A DNA stretch of 25,184 nt from NCBI GenBank assembly GCA_002448715.1, contig DJZU01000059.1, positions 89,555 to 114,738 on the forward strand, written 5' to 3'. The notes under the pieces were generated by a model that did no database searches, was not told the DNA's origin, and was given only the letters and a program-made list of their open reading frames with translations. Position 1 is the stretch's first letter, and each line of letters begins with the position of its first letter. Position numbers and translations under genes: made by a program. Shown here piece after piece: positions 16,094-22,934 of this stretch. This stretch comes from Candidatus Neomicrothrix sp. UBA6944. GTDB lineage: Bacteria > Actinomycetota > Acidimicrobiia > Acidimicrobiales > Poriferisodalaceae.

Positions 16094-16336
16094 CTAGGTG
16101 TCGGGCCTATGTTCAGGAATCTCAGAGCCCGCTTCCGTGACCACTACCCAGCTTCCCATAGGCACCAGATCAACTGATGATAGGTATAGGGTCGCAGGCT
16201 TGTCGGCGGTGCCGACGTCCATACGAAACAACAGTCGACGTGCTATGCGCGCCAGCAGCGTTTGTTTGGCCCCACTTACGGGCACGTCTCGTCGCCCTGA
16301 GTTGCGAGGGACATCGGGAGCTAGAAACTCCAACAT
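16094..16336 (-). CDS. Tentative small uncharacterised protein
   Basis: This 80-residue frame is in an otherwise empty 404-base stretch (16015-16418). Support comes from a TAAGTT -10 box (16343-16348) ending exactly 6 bases before its ATG, the same leaderless pattern as at neighbouring genes, and from a plausible protein pattern: a basic helix (GAKQTLLARIARRLLFRMDVG) followed by strands ATLYLSSVDLVPMGSWVVVTE. An overlapping frame on the other strand (16098-16409) is richer in Ser/Arg/Thr and looks less like a protein. No family is recognised. If it is not a gene, this stretch holds only the terminator hairpin and the promoter of the M41-like gene. Confidence 0.42.
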   Translation of the reverse strand: MLEFLAPDVPRNSGRRDVPVSGAKQTLLARIARRLLFRMDVGTADKPATLYLSSVDLVPMGSWVVVTEAGSEIPEHRPDT

Positions 16337-16342
16337 GGGAAT

Positions 16343-16348
16343 AACTTA
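16343..16348 (-). promoter_or_regulatory. Putative -10 box before small gene
   Basis: TAAGTT on the minus strand, followed by ATTCCC and ATG. It fits the leaderless spacing found elsewhere in the window and is the main support for the tentative gene ending at 16094. Confidence 0.4.
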
Positions 16349-16406
16349 TCAAACGTTTAGTAGGCAATCAGACATACAGCCGTCTTCACGTCCAGTACTT
16401 CCCATC

Positions 16407-16412
16407 TAGCCT
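16407..16412 (+). promoter_or_regulatory. Putative -10 box of a leaderless promoter (M41-like gene)
   Basis: TAGCCT, then CGTGGC, then ATG 16419. No ribosome site is present, and the spacing is identical to other starts here. Confidence 0.45.
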
Positions 16413-16418
16413 CGTGGC

Positions 16419-16997
16419 ATGGGCAACGATTGGAGTTCAGCTAGCCATGTCGCAGGGCACGCTATCGTCGGTGAAATTCTAGGTTTTGAATGCTTAGGGG
16501 TGACTATCCGTTGGACGGACCAGCATCTGGGGGTGTGTCGTTGGCCGGCGATGCCTGATCACGTTTTTGATCAGCTGCAGTTCCAGCGTTACGGCCCCGA
16601 CGATGATGAGTTTAACGCAATTAAGGATTGGGTGATTCGTCGAACTAAGTCCTATCTCGCAGGTTCCGTAGCTGAGGATCACCTCACCGGAGACTTTGAA
16701 GCGGCCTGGTTGACGTCGGACCTAAACATGATCAGCGTTGTAACTCGCAACGTATTCGGGTTGGAAGGTCCATCATTCGATGAGCAAATGACGAGCGAGA
16801 TTTATTACGACGTTGACCTTGGCTTAGAACTGGAGGATCTGCAACGTGTTGTGCATCGAGCCCGAGAGTTGTGGGAAGTGGAAGTGCGCGAAATGGTCGC
16901 CGCTAACCAAAAGTGGCTACGTGATGTAGCAGAGCTTTTAAATAAAGAGAAGGCTCTCAGCGGTGATGCGGTTCGTTCTCTACAAGTCAGCGGCTAA
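16419..16997 (+). CDS. FtsH C-terminal (M41)-like protein lacking catalytic glutamate
   Basis: This 192-residue protein resembles the protease domain of FtsH without the AAA or membrane parts. The zinc motif appears as H10-V-A-G-H14 in SSASHVAGHAIVGEIL. FtsH enzymes read HEAGH there, so the glutamate that activates water is valine. Downstream, AAWLTSDLNMISVVTRNVFGL matches the FtsH segment that supplies the third zinc ligand (D101). The helical end (LQRVVHRARELWEVEVREMV, then LLNKEKALSGDAV) matches the FtsH C terminus, where such helices lead to a KETL-type motif. Zinc binding may persist while peptidase activity is likely lost. It may be a regulatory or scaffold pseudoprotease. The family link is inferred from motif order. 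Confidence 0.65.
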   Translation: MGNDWSSASHVAGHAIVGEILGFECLGVTIRWTDQHLGVCRWPAMPDHVFDQLQFQRYGPDDDEFNAIKDWVIRRTKSYLAGSVAEDHLTGDFEAAWLTSDLNMISVVTRNVFGLEGPSFDEQMTSEIYYDVDLGLELEDLQRVVHRARELWEVEVREMVAANQKWLRDVAELLNKEKALSGDAVRSLQVSG

Positions 16998-17024
16998 GAA
17001 AAATACGGGAGAATGAAATCGGCT

Positions 17025-17030
17025 TAAGAT
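17025..17030 (+). promoter_or_regulatory. Putative -10 box of a leaderless promoter (SDR gene)
   Basis: TAAGAT, then CTGACC, then ATG 17037. There is no Shine-Dalgarno sequence at this start. Confidence 0.55.
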
Positions 17031-17036
17031 CTGACC

Positions 17037-17828
17037 ATGACTGGATCTTCTAACCAACAACTCCTTGAATTACCTGAGGTTGACACCTGGGGTCTTGCCG
17101 GTAAGACCGTATTCATTACCGGCGCAGCATCTGGGATCGGTGCCGCCACTGCACGTCTAGCCGCGTCAGATGGCGCGACTGTGGTTGTATGCGACCTCGA
17201 CGAGGCAAACGGCAAAGAGGTCGCTGAGGAAATCGGAGGCAGCTTTGTTGCACTGGATGTGACGTCTTCGGATTCATGGAAGTCAGCAACTGAACAATTG
17301 CAACAACTTGACATCGCGATTCTTAACGCCGGCGTCGAATTTAGAGATCCTGTTGATTTCCAGCGAACTCCCGATGATCCCGGCACATGGGATCTTGAGC
17401 TCTACGAACGAGCGAGGGGCGTAAACGTGGACGGCGTAGCTCTTGGACTACATGCCTTAGTTCCGATTTTCGACCGTTTGGGTGGTGGCTCTATAACTGT
17501 CACTGCGAGTCTCGCGGGGCTAATTCCCTGGTCACCAGATCCGATTTACAGCATGACCAAGTGGGCCGCTGTTGGGCTTGTTCGCGCCGCTACAACTTCT
17601 TTGCGGCGCAAAAACATCATGATTAACGCCGTATGCCCAGGCGGTGTCGCAACTCCAATGACCAGAGTTTTCGATGGTTCCGTTCCACCAGGTATGGCTG
17701 ATCCTCTACATATCGCGACCGCCCATTTGGGAATCGCGACCTCGGGGTATTCGGGTCGAGTTATCAAGGCCGTGGCTGGATTCCCTCACGCTGCGCATCA
17801 GTTCGCAGAGGTGACCAACACTTTTTGA
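17037..17828 (+). CDS. Short-chain dehydrogenase/reductase
   Basis: This is a classical SDR of 263 residues. The cofactor motif is TGAASGIG at 28-35. D53 at the end of the second strand (VVVCDLDE) favours NAD over NADP. ILNAGV (95-100) is the NNAG-type motif with Leu-Asn replacing the first Asn pair. The catalytic residues are S158 in TVTASLAG and Y171-x3-K175 in YSMTK. VCPGGVATPM is the usual PG segment after the active site. It oxidises or reduces an alcohol/ketone pair of unknown identity. The C terminus is shorter than average after the PG motif, with a loop rich in Pro/Gly (DGSVPPGMADPL). It stands alone between genes of other types. Confidence 0.9.
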   Translation: MTGSSNQQLLELPEVDTWGLAGKTVFITGAASGIGAATARLAASDGATVVVCDLDEANGKEVAEEIGGSFVALDVTSSDSWKSATEQLQQLDIAILNAGVEFRDPVDFQRTPDDPGTWDLELYERARGVNVDGVALGLHALVPIFDRLGGGSITVTASLAGLIPWSPDPIYSMTKWAAVGLVRAATTSLRRKNIMINAVCPGGVATPMTRVFDGSVPPGMADPLHIATAHLGIATSGYSGRVIKAVAGFPHAAHQFAEVTNTF

Positions 17829-17875
17829 GCCTCAGACGAGTCCGAACGCCGTTGGGGTGAAACTCGGTGGTCATC

Positions 17876-18424
17876 TCAGTGTTGTCCCGGGTCGGGGGAA
17901 TAAACCTGGTGGGCACCGAATTGATTTTTGTTCACCGGGGAACCGGTTTCGGCGAAGTGCGCTACTCCTCTCACAACGGAATCCAGGTAGGCGCCGATTG
18001 TCTGAATAACGTTCGTGTTGTATGCCTCTAGTTTCAGCGGATCACCGTCCGATCTGACGTAAGAAGTCACTTCGATACCGAAATCACATGTGGAGGAAGT
18101 GCTGGGGTTGATCCTCCAATTGGCGACAGCAATTTTCCCCGATGGGGGGCCAACGATTAGGTCATATCCACTGCCATCAATCCATTCGAGCACATCTCGC
18201 TGGTAATGAACCCCGCTGTAGTAGTACACATGGTCGCGGCCTGCAGGTCCGGGCCAATGTTCAACCGGGTTCGAGTCACAGAACGGATGGACGTTGACTA
18301 GATTCCCTGGTTCGTTAATGGCGATCCATACGTCTGAGGCGCTTGCAGCCACTCGCGATGTTGCCTGTATCGGCGGCGTGGGTTTCAAACCTCGCCCAGC
18401 GAAGCGTTCATCCATGTTCTGCAT
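17876..18424 (-). CDS. SRPBCC (START-like) superfamily protein
   Basis: This is a 182-residue protein. After a Pro-rich N terminus, IQATSRVAASASDVWIAINE (about 19-38) is the typical first strand and helix of the SRPBCC fold, with the family's WxxI pattern. It is followed by NVHPFCDSN, strands around HVYYYSGVHYQRDVLEWIDG and the long C-terminal helix (NTNVIQTIGAYLDSVVRGVA). Such proteins enclose hydrophobic ligands such as polyketides or lipids. Some are cyclases and others carriers. The ATG is preceded by GGGAGGGG, a strong ribosome site. The TIGR03084-like gene lies 36 bases upstream on the same strand, so the two are probably co-transcribed. Confidence 0.75.
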   Translation of the reverse strand: MQNMDERFAGRGLKPTPPIQATSRVAASASDVWIAINEPGNLVNVHPFCDSNPVEHWPGPAGRDHVYYYSGVHYQRDVLEWIDGSGYDLIVGPPSGKIAVANWRINPSTSSTCDFGIEVTSYVRSDGDPLKLEAYNTNVIQTIGAYLDSVVRGVAHFAETGSPVNKNQFGAHQVYSPDPGQH

Positions 18425-18460
18425 AGAAAATCCCCTCCCTTTGCTCGTTAGCGGTTGACC

Positions 18461-19231
18461 TTAGGCTTGATCGCTGATCCGGGGTGGCTCAATCCAAGGT
18501 TGTGCTATCTCCATCCATTCCGTGGCAAACGCGCCCTTGGTTTCGACGGTGGATTCTCCCAGAGGTAAGCGTCGTGTCAGAACTTTGCAGAACTCGTAAG
18601 CAGTGGAAACCACTAATTCTTCCGCGTCGCTTGGGCCCCAAGTCCATGACTCGCCGCTAGGGCTGAGAAGTTCGAGTCGGACCGGTTCGGCGGGCATTGA
18701 CATGCCGCGATTGATGTAGCTGAACTCTCTGGTTACATAGCCGATGTGGGCGATGTGTCGTAGCCGGTCAGTTGGGGGATACGGAACATCAAATGTGTCA
18801 GCTAGGTCGTGAGAATGGGTCCAAGTTTCCAAAAGTCGGCTGGTTGCCAACGATCTGGCCCCAATATCTGGACCAAGCCAGGTGATTCGAGCTTTCGGTT
18901 CAGTCTGTCGTAAGGCATCGACCATTGAAGCGCGAACCTCTAGAAACCAGCCCCACAATTCGTTACCTGCCTTGGCGTTCGTCTCCGAAACGACCAACTC
19001 GTGGACAGACACCTCACCGTTAGCTAGCCGGGCGCGGATCTCAGTGAACGTTACGGGATCACTAACCGCTAGATAACAAACCCAGTCTGTGGCTCCTAAA
19101 TGGAGGATAGTTTCGTAGCTATCCCAGCCTTCGGCGACGGTTGGGGCTCGCCATAGTTCTTCGGTGAATCCGTGTACGACTCCAGCAAGCGCCTCCGTTT
19201 CGGCTTCTATGTCAGCACAAATCTGTTCCAC
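18461..19231 (-). CDS. TIGR03084-like metal-binding protein (mycothiol-dependent maleylpyruvate isomerase fold)
   Basis: This 256-residue protein belongs to the DinB/MDMPI four-helix superfamily. The metal-binding histidines are the expected ones: H44 in SYETILHLGATDW and H139/H141 in LETWTHSHDLADTF, where the third ligand of the fold lies. The C-terminal third (SPSGESWTWGPSDAEELVVS) matches the MDMPI C-terminal domain. Members of TIGR03084 are common in mycothiol-making actinobacteria, and the reaction is not defined for most. The start is GTG at 19229-19231, with TAGCAT ending 6 bases upstream, so translation is probably leaderless. Downstream is the SRPBCC gene, likely co-transcribed. Both could act on the same hydrophobic or ring-cleavage substrate, which is inference. 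Confidence 0.8.
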   Translation of the reverse strand: MEQICADIEAETEALAGVVHGFTEELWRAPTVAEGWDSYETILHLGATDWVCYLAVSDPVTFTEIRARLANGEVSVHELVVSETNAKAGNELWGWFLEVRASMVDALRQTEPKARITWLGPDIGARSLATSRLLETWTHSHDLADTFDVPYPPTDRLRHIAHIGYVTREFSYINRGMSMPAEPVRLELLSPSGESWTWGPSDAEELVVSTAYEFCKVLTRRLPLGESTVETKGAFATEWMEIAQPWIEPPRISDQA

Positions 19232-19237
19232 GGACAG

Positions 19238-19243
19238 ATGCTA
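19238..19243 (-). promoter_or_regulatory. Putative -10 box of a leaderless promoter (TIGR03084-like gene)
   Basis: On the minus strand TAGCAT, then CTGTCC, then the GTG start. This is the spacing seen at several other starts. Confidence 0.5.
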
Positions 19244-19270
19244 CTGCTGTTTTCTTTTTTGACAGATGGG

Positions 19271-20101
19271 CTATAGAGCTTCAGGTTTTCTAGCTTGCCG
19301 TAACGCATAAAAGGTGACTGCAGCAGCGCTTCCTACATTGAGAGAATCGGAAGTTCCCGACATAGGGATCTGTATTCGCCTTGTAGCCGATGCGAGGGCA
19401 CCGTGGCTAAGTCCAGATCCCTCGGCGCCGAGCATTACGGCAACTCTGTCGGTGGCTGAATAGGTCAATGCTGCTAGGTCTAGCGCATCTTCATTTGGCG
19501 TCATAGCTAGTAACTCAATCCCCGAGTCATGCAATGCCGTGAGGCCTTCTTCTATGTCGTTAAATCGGGCATAGGGAAGAGCGAACCCTTCGCCCATTGA
19601 GACTCGGCAACATCGACGCGACAGGGGGTCGATGGAGTCTGGGCTCAGAAGCAGCGCGTCAATATCTAGGCCAGCTGCGCATCGAATGATTGTTCCCAGA
19701 TTTGTTGGATTGTTTATGCCTTCGACAACAACGAAAGACTTATGTGATGGTTGGTTCAACAGTTCTTGAGGCATAGGGAGTTCTTTGCGAAGGAAGCAAC
19801 CCAAAGCGCCTCGGTAGGAGTGATAGCCAGCTATCTGCTGCAGGACTGAATCATTCGCAGCGAACACGTCGACGTCGTCGAATTGAGTGGGTAGCGGCTG
19901 GGTTCGTTTAGCGTCCACAAGCGCCGACTGGAGTCTGTAGCCCGCTGCTATCGCTCGTTCGATAACTAGGTCTCCTTCAGCAATGAAGATGCCCGCGAGG
20001 TCTCCGTCCGGGCCTTCTCGACGTAGGCGCAGCGATTTGTCGCTCAGTCCTTGGAACACGTCGATGCGTGGGTCTGTGGGGTTGTCAACTGCTATCAGCA
20101 C
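19271..20101 (-). CDS. SpoU/TrmH-family RNA 2'-O-methyltransferase
   Basis: This is a 276-residue SPOUT methyltransferase. All three SpoU motifs are present: motif 1 N131-R140 (NPTNLGTIIR), motif 2 around 224-232 (LGAEGSGLS) and motif 3 around 245-260 (IPMSGTSDSLNVGSAA). These form the trefoil knot that binds S-adenosylmethionine. The N-terminal ~105 residues (with FIAEGDLVIERAI) resemble the SpoU substrate-binding domain, as in RlmB-type and TsnR-type enzymes. It methylates ribose in rRNA or tRNA, but the site cannot be told. The start is GTG at 20099-20101. GGAGGT lies directly against it, which is unusually close. No better in-frame start is visible, so this start is uncertain by a few codons. 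Confidence 0.9.
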   Translation of the reverse strand: MLIAVDNPTDPRIDVFQGLSDKSLRLRREGPDGDLAGIFIAEGDLVIERAIAAGYRLQSALVDAKRTQPLPTQFDDVDVFAANDSVLQQIAGYHSYRGALGCFLRKELPMPQELLNQPSHKSFVVVEGINNPTNLGTIIRCAAGLDIDALLLSPDSIDPLSRRCCRVSMGEGFALPYARFNDIEEGLTALHDSGIELLAMTPNEDALDLAALTYSATDRVAVMLGAEGSGLSHGALASATRRIQIPMSGTSDSLNVGSAAAVTFYALRQARKPEAL

Positions 20102-20248
20102 ACCTCCATTCTCATAGAGCAGGACCTAATCGGCAAAAAGCCGGCACCTATCTCCGTGCTCGGGTTTGAAGCAGTCAAAGAGTCATAGCGCCCTTAAAGC
20201 GTTCCTTATCCACTTCCGGTGTTTTAATTACTGAACGTTTGTTTAGTG

Positions 20249-20254
20249 TATAAT
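20249..20254 (+). promoter_or_regulatory. Consensus -10 box TATAAT
   Basis: A perfect TATAAT precedes the small gene at 20300. No convincing -35 box stands 16-18 bases upstream, where the sequence is AT-rich (TTTTAATTACTG). A transcript would start near 20261, almost at the mini-ORF ATG at 20265. Confidence 0.55.
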
Positions 20255-20264
20255 TGGGTCCGAA

Positions 20265-20303
20265 ATGAAAATTAAAGACACCGTAAAAGAGGCAACGGTA
20301 TGA
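20265..20303 (+). CDS. 12-codon mini-ORF overlapping the next gene (leader peptide candidate)
   Basis: The frame encodes MKIKDTVKEATV and ends in TGA at 20301-20303, overlapping the ATG at 20300 as ATGA. The ATG lies about 10 bases after a perfect TATAAT box, so it would be near the mRNA 5' end. The overlap suggests translational coupling to the 66-residue gene. The peptide is not rich in one amino acid, so it does not look like a classical attenuator. It could also be chance. Confidence 0.35.
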   Translation: MKIKDTVKEATV

Positions 20304-20500
20304 AAAGTTACAGAGTCCAATACGACAATCGGACCGAAGAAGAAATCAAGAACTGGACCTACGAGGGACCACCTTTGTTCGGGGCACAATCGAAGCGCCA
20401 AGGCATAGTGACCCGGATTATTCTGGCCCTGTTTAGAGTGAAGACCCATCGCAACTACCCCGACGGTGGGTTCCGACAACGACAAAAATCAGCTGCTTAA
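20300..20500 (+). CDS. Small basic uncharacterised protein
   Basis: This is a 66-residue protein. The start is ATG 20300 with AGAGG about 7 bases upstream, and a TATAAT box stands 46 bases upstream. The first half is polar (VQYDNRTEEEIKNWTYEGPP). The middle has a short hydrophobic amphipathic stretch, IVTRIILALFRVK, flanked by lysine and arginine. The end is RQRQKSAA. This could bind nucleic acid or membranes, but no family is recognised. The antisense frame (20243-20485) is regarded as a shadow because it lacks promoter and ribosome signals. The next gene on this strand starts 82 bases later. Confidence 0.6.
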   Translation: MKSYRVQYDNRTEEEIKNWTYEGPPLFGAQSKRQGIVTRIILALFRVKTHRNYPDGGFRQRQKSAA

Positions 20501-20570
20501 ATCCGCTCTTAGGTTGAGAACTGCTTCCGCCCTGGACCGCCTAGCGTTACGTGAGCGTTTGGGTGAGCGC

Positions 20571-20576
20571 TAAAGT
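20571..20576 (+). promoter_or_regulatory. Putative -10 box of a leaderless promoter (SDR gene)
   Basis: TAAAGT, then CCAGCT, then ATG 20583. There is no ribosome site. Confidence 0.5.
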
Positions 20577-20582
20577 CCAGCT

Positions 20583-21440
20583 ATGACTGTGACATTGGTG
20601 ACCGGCGCGAACTCCGGTCTCGGCCGCGCGACTGCCCTTTTATTGGCCCAAAGAGGACACAAGGTATACGCAGGGATGCGGAACATAGAAAAGGGCGCCA
20701 AACTTCTGGAATTGTCCGAAGATTACGACCTTTCGGCAATTGAAATTGATGTCGCCGATAACTCTTCGGTGCTTAGATGCGCGGAGCAGATCGAGGCTAA
20801 CGGCGACACTGTTGACGTTCTAGTAAATAACGCCGGCATCGCGCTCAACTCCGTTACAGAAGACATCGATATTGATAAAGCGAAAGAGGTTATGGACGTC
20901 AATGTGTGGGGGCCTGTTCGATGCGTGAAAGCATTCGTCCCGGGTATGAGAGAACGTGGTTCAGGGCATGTCTTTCAAGTCTCTTCCATTGCAGGGCTGA
21001 TTGGCCACATTGGTCAAACGGTTTACGTAGGGTCGAAGTTCGCTTTGGAAGGTATGAGTGAAGCCTTGGCTCAAGAACTCATTAGTTTCGGGATTCGGGT
21101 CCATATCGTTGAACCGGGTGTCACCCGTACTGCAATTTTGCCTAAAAACGAGGGGAACCCTGTACCAACTGCCTATCAGGATCACTACGACAGAATGTTT
21201 CAGTTTTATACCGCTGGTATCGAAGCATCGATTCAGGCCGAATCGTTTGCCGAAACCATTTATGGTGCCCTTAACAGCGAGGAATACCAGTTGCGTTACG
21301 TGTGTGGCTGGGGTGGCGAAGAAATTGGCGAGCGCCATAGAACCATGAGTGACGAAGAGTTCGTCGAGATGGGGTCGCTGGTGTCATCCGCCGAGGAGTA
21401 CGGTCTCGCGTTCTTTGATCTTTTCGGGCTGCGCATCTAA
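20583..21440 (+). CDS. Short-chain dehydrogenase/reductase
   Basis: This 285-residue classical SDR has TGANSGLG at 7-14, NNAG at 82-85, catalytic S134/S135 in FQVSSIAG and Y148-x3-K152 in YVGSK. The residue after the second strand is Arg (AGMRNIEK), which usually means NADP preference. The PG segment is IVEPGVTRTAIL. The long C-terminal part (about 185-285) resembles SDRs for retinol or steroid-like substrates, but no substrate can be assigned. It is on the strand opposite the CaiB gene that follows and converges with it across a 172-base gap with no clear terminator. Confidence 0.92.
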   Translation: MTVTLVTGANSGLGRATALLLAQRGHKVYAGMRNIEKGAKLLELSEDYDLSAIEIDVADNSSVLRCAEQIEANGDTVDVLVNNAGIALNSVTEDIDIDKAKEVMDVNVWGPVRCVKAFVPGMRERGSGHVFQVSSIAGLIGHIGQTVYVGSKFALEGMSEALAQELISFGIRVHIVEPGVTRTAILPKNEGNPVPTAYQDHYDRMFQFYTAGIEASIQAESFAETIYGALNSEEYQLRYVCGWGGEEIGERHRTMSDEEFVEMGSLVSSAEEYGLAFFDLFGLRI

Positions 21441-21612
21441 CAATGAAAGGCACTGCCGCGGCGCTATGTGTCGATTTCGTCACATATTCCGTCATTGGGC
21501 ATGCAACGCCTCGCCGATGATTTCAGACTTTGCAGACAATCCATGCTTCTTCGGCTGGCCATTTTCTTGCCCAATCGACTGTCGCATAGGTGTGCGGACT
21601 CCCCAAAGAATC

Positions 21613-22788
21613 CTAGTTTCCAAAGAGCAGTACTTCGGAGTCGACTAGCGAAGCAATTCGCTCTTTGGAATAACCCAGCACCGAACTAAGCACAGATTCG
21701 TTGTCTGCGCCCATCCCAGCGACTCGACCGTTGGTTCCAATATCCACTCCCCCCGCATTACGTGCCGGGATTTTCAAGTTCGTGTTTGTATCGGCAAGAA
21801 GTTCGCGGTGGCTAGCCCAATCTGAGTAAGCAAGATCATCTATTGAAACCATTTGGGCTGCGGTAAAGGGTGAGTTGCTTTCCAGGGCTAACAAGAAGTC
21901 ATCGAAACTTTCGAAACTTGCAGCCCACTCTGTCAACATGCTGATTATCTCATCTTTGTGTAAGTCCCGTTCAGCGAGCTCGGCGAAGCGGGGGTCCTCA
22001 ATCAATTCAGATCGTCCCATTGCTTCAGCTAAGTCCGGAAACCAAGCCACGGGACTGCCGGCCACTCCCCACAGTTCACCATTGGGCAGCTCCAGTATCG
22101 GAGATTCGTGACAAAAGCCGCCGTTTGTAGGATCCCAGCCCCCAGCTAGTTCTGTTGAAACCCACTCTTGCACATACACCAGTGATTCGATCATGCAGAC
22201 ATCAAGGTGGCCGCCAAAGCCTCTTCGTTCGACTTGAACCAACATTGCGTTAATTGATGTCGCCGCCGACAACGCAGTTACTGAATCGCCAAGCACTAAA
22301 GAAGGCTGGCGTGCCGGTCGATTATTCTTTCGCTGGTCATACTCGATTAGCCCAGATTCCAAATGCCCAATGGGTGCGTATGCTCTCCGATTTACCCAGG
22401 GCCCAGTCTGACCAAACCCTGTGATGCTGCAATAAACGAGTCGGGGATTTTCTTTGCTAAGGCTCTCGTAATCCAACCCATATTTTGCCATTACACCTGG
22501 CCGAAAATTTTCGACGATCACATCACATTGAGCCGCTAGTTCGGCCACAAGTTGTGGTGTCTCATCGTGTGCCAAGTTGAACGAACAGAAGAGTTTACCG
22601 GCGTTTTGTTGAGCAAAGTAGGGCGTTATCTCGTTCTGTAGTAGAGGAGGAAACGTTCTGGTCAGATCACCTTCGGGAGGCTCGACCTTGATGACCTCAG
22701 CTCCCTGGTCGGCGAGAATGCGGGTAGCTAGCGGCCCAGCTACGACGCGGGTGAAGTCCAATACTCGAATACCTTGGAGCGGTCCCAT
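21613..22788 (-). CDS. CaiB/BaiF family protein with alanine at the catalytic aspartate position
   Basis: This 391-residue single-domain family III protein starts MGPLQGIRVLDFTRVVAGPL, followed by ADQGAEVIKVEPP, and has normal length. After SITGFGQTGP, family members carry a GYD-type motif whose Asp forms the aspartyl-CoA intermediate. Here the sequence is RAYAPIGHLESG, so the aligned residue is A138. Subgroups with Ala-Pro at this point exist in actinobacteria (recollection, not searched). They may use another residue, act as racemases or be non-catalytic partners. ATG 22786-22788 has a TAACTT -10-like box 5 bases upstream and AGAGG further away. The NTF2-like gene on the same strand is 146 bases upstream. 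Confidence 0.82.
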   Translation of the reverse strand: MGPLQGIRVLDFTRVVAGPLATRILADQGAEVIKVEPPEGDLTRTFPPLLQNEITPYFAQQNAGKLFCSFNLAHDETPQLVAELAAQCDVIVENFRPGVMAKYGLDYESLSKENPRLVYCSITGFGQTGPWVNRRAYAPIGHLESGLIEYDQRKNNRPARQPSLVLGDSVTALSAATSINAMLVQVERRGFGGHLDVCMIESLVYVQEWVSTELAGGWDPTNGGFCHESPILELPNGELWGVAGSPVAWFPDLAEAMGRSELIEDPRFAELAERDLHKDEIISMLTEWAASFESFDDFLLALESNSPFTAAQMVSIDDLAYSDWASHRELLADTNTNLKIPARNAGGVDIGTNGRVAGMGADNESVLSSVLGYSKERIASLVDSEVLLFGN

Positions 22789-22793
22789 GCGGA

Positions 22794-22799
22794 AAGTTA
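22794..22799 (-). promoter_or_regulatory. Putative -10 box before CaiB gene
   Basis: TAACTT on the minus strand ends 5 bases before the ATG, a slight variation of the leaderless pattern in this window. AGAGG, 11 bases before the ATG, is an alternative translation signal and overlaps this promoter. Confidence 0.35.
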
Positions 22800-22934
22800 A
22801 CCTCTTTGTCTCGGTCCTTCTTAGGCCGGTAACCGCAGACTAGGCATACCAGATCAAGTTCCGACGAGTAAATCGTCCGCAGAGCAAAGTTTCGGCTCAG
22901 GTGCGCGCTTCGATAGTTCGAGTTCGGGAGAAAA

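Noticed and set aside
16098..16409. Plus-strand 103-residue frame
   Set aside because: Ser/Arg/Thr-rich, no start signal, and it overlaps the promoter of the M41-like gene. The minus-strand frame is the better candidate.
20139..20151. AGCCGGCACCTAT similar to AGCCGGCACTTAT at 23413-23425
   Set aside because: 12 of 13 bases match, but this was one pair chosen after the fact and flanks do not match, so it is probably chance.
21441..21612. Minus-strand 31-codon frame (MRQSIGQENGQPKKHG...) between SDR and CaiB genes
   Set aside because: No recognisable motif and no ribosome site or -10 box. It lies in a 172-base convergent gap where I see no other signal.
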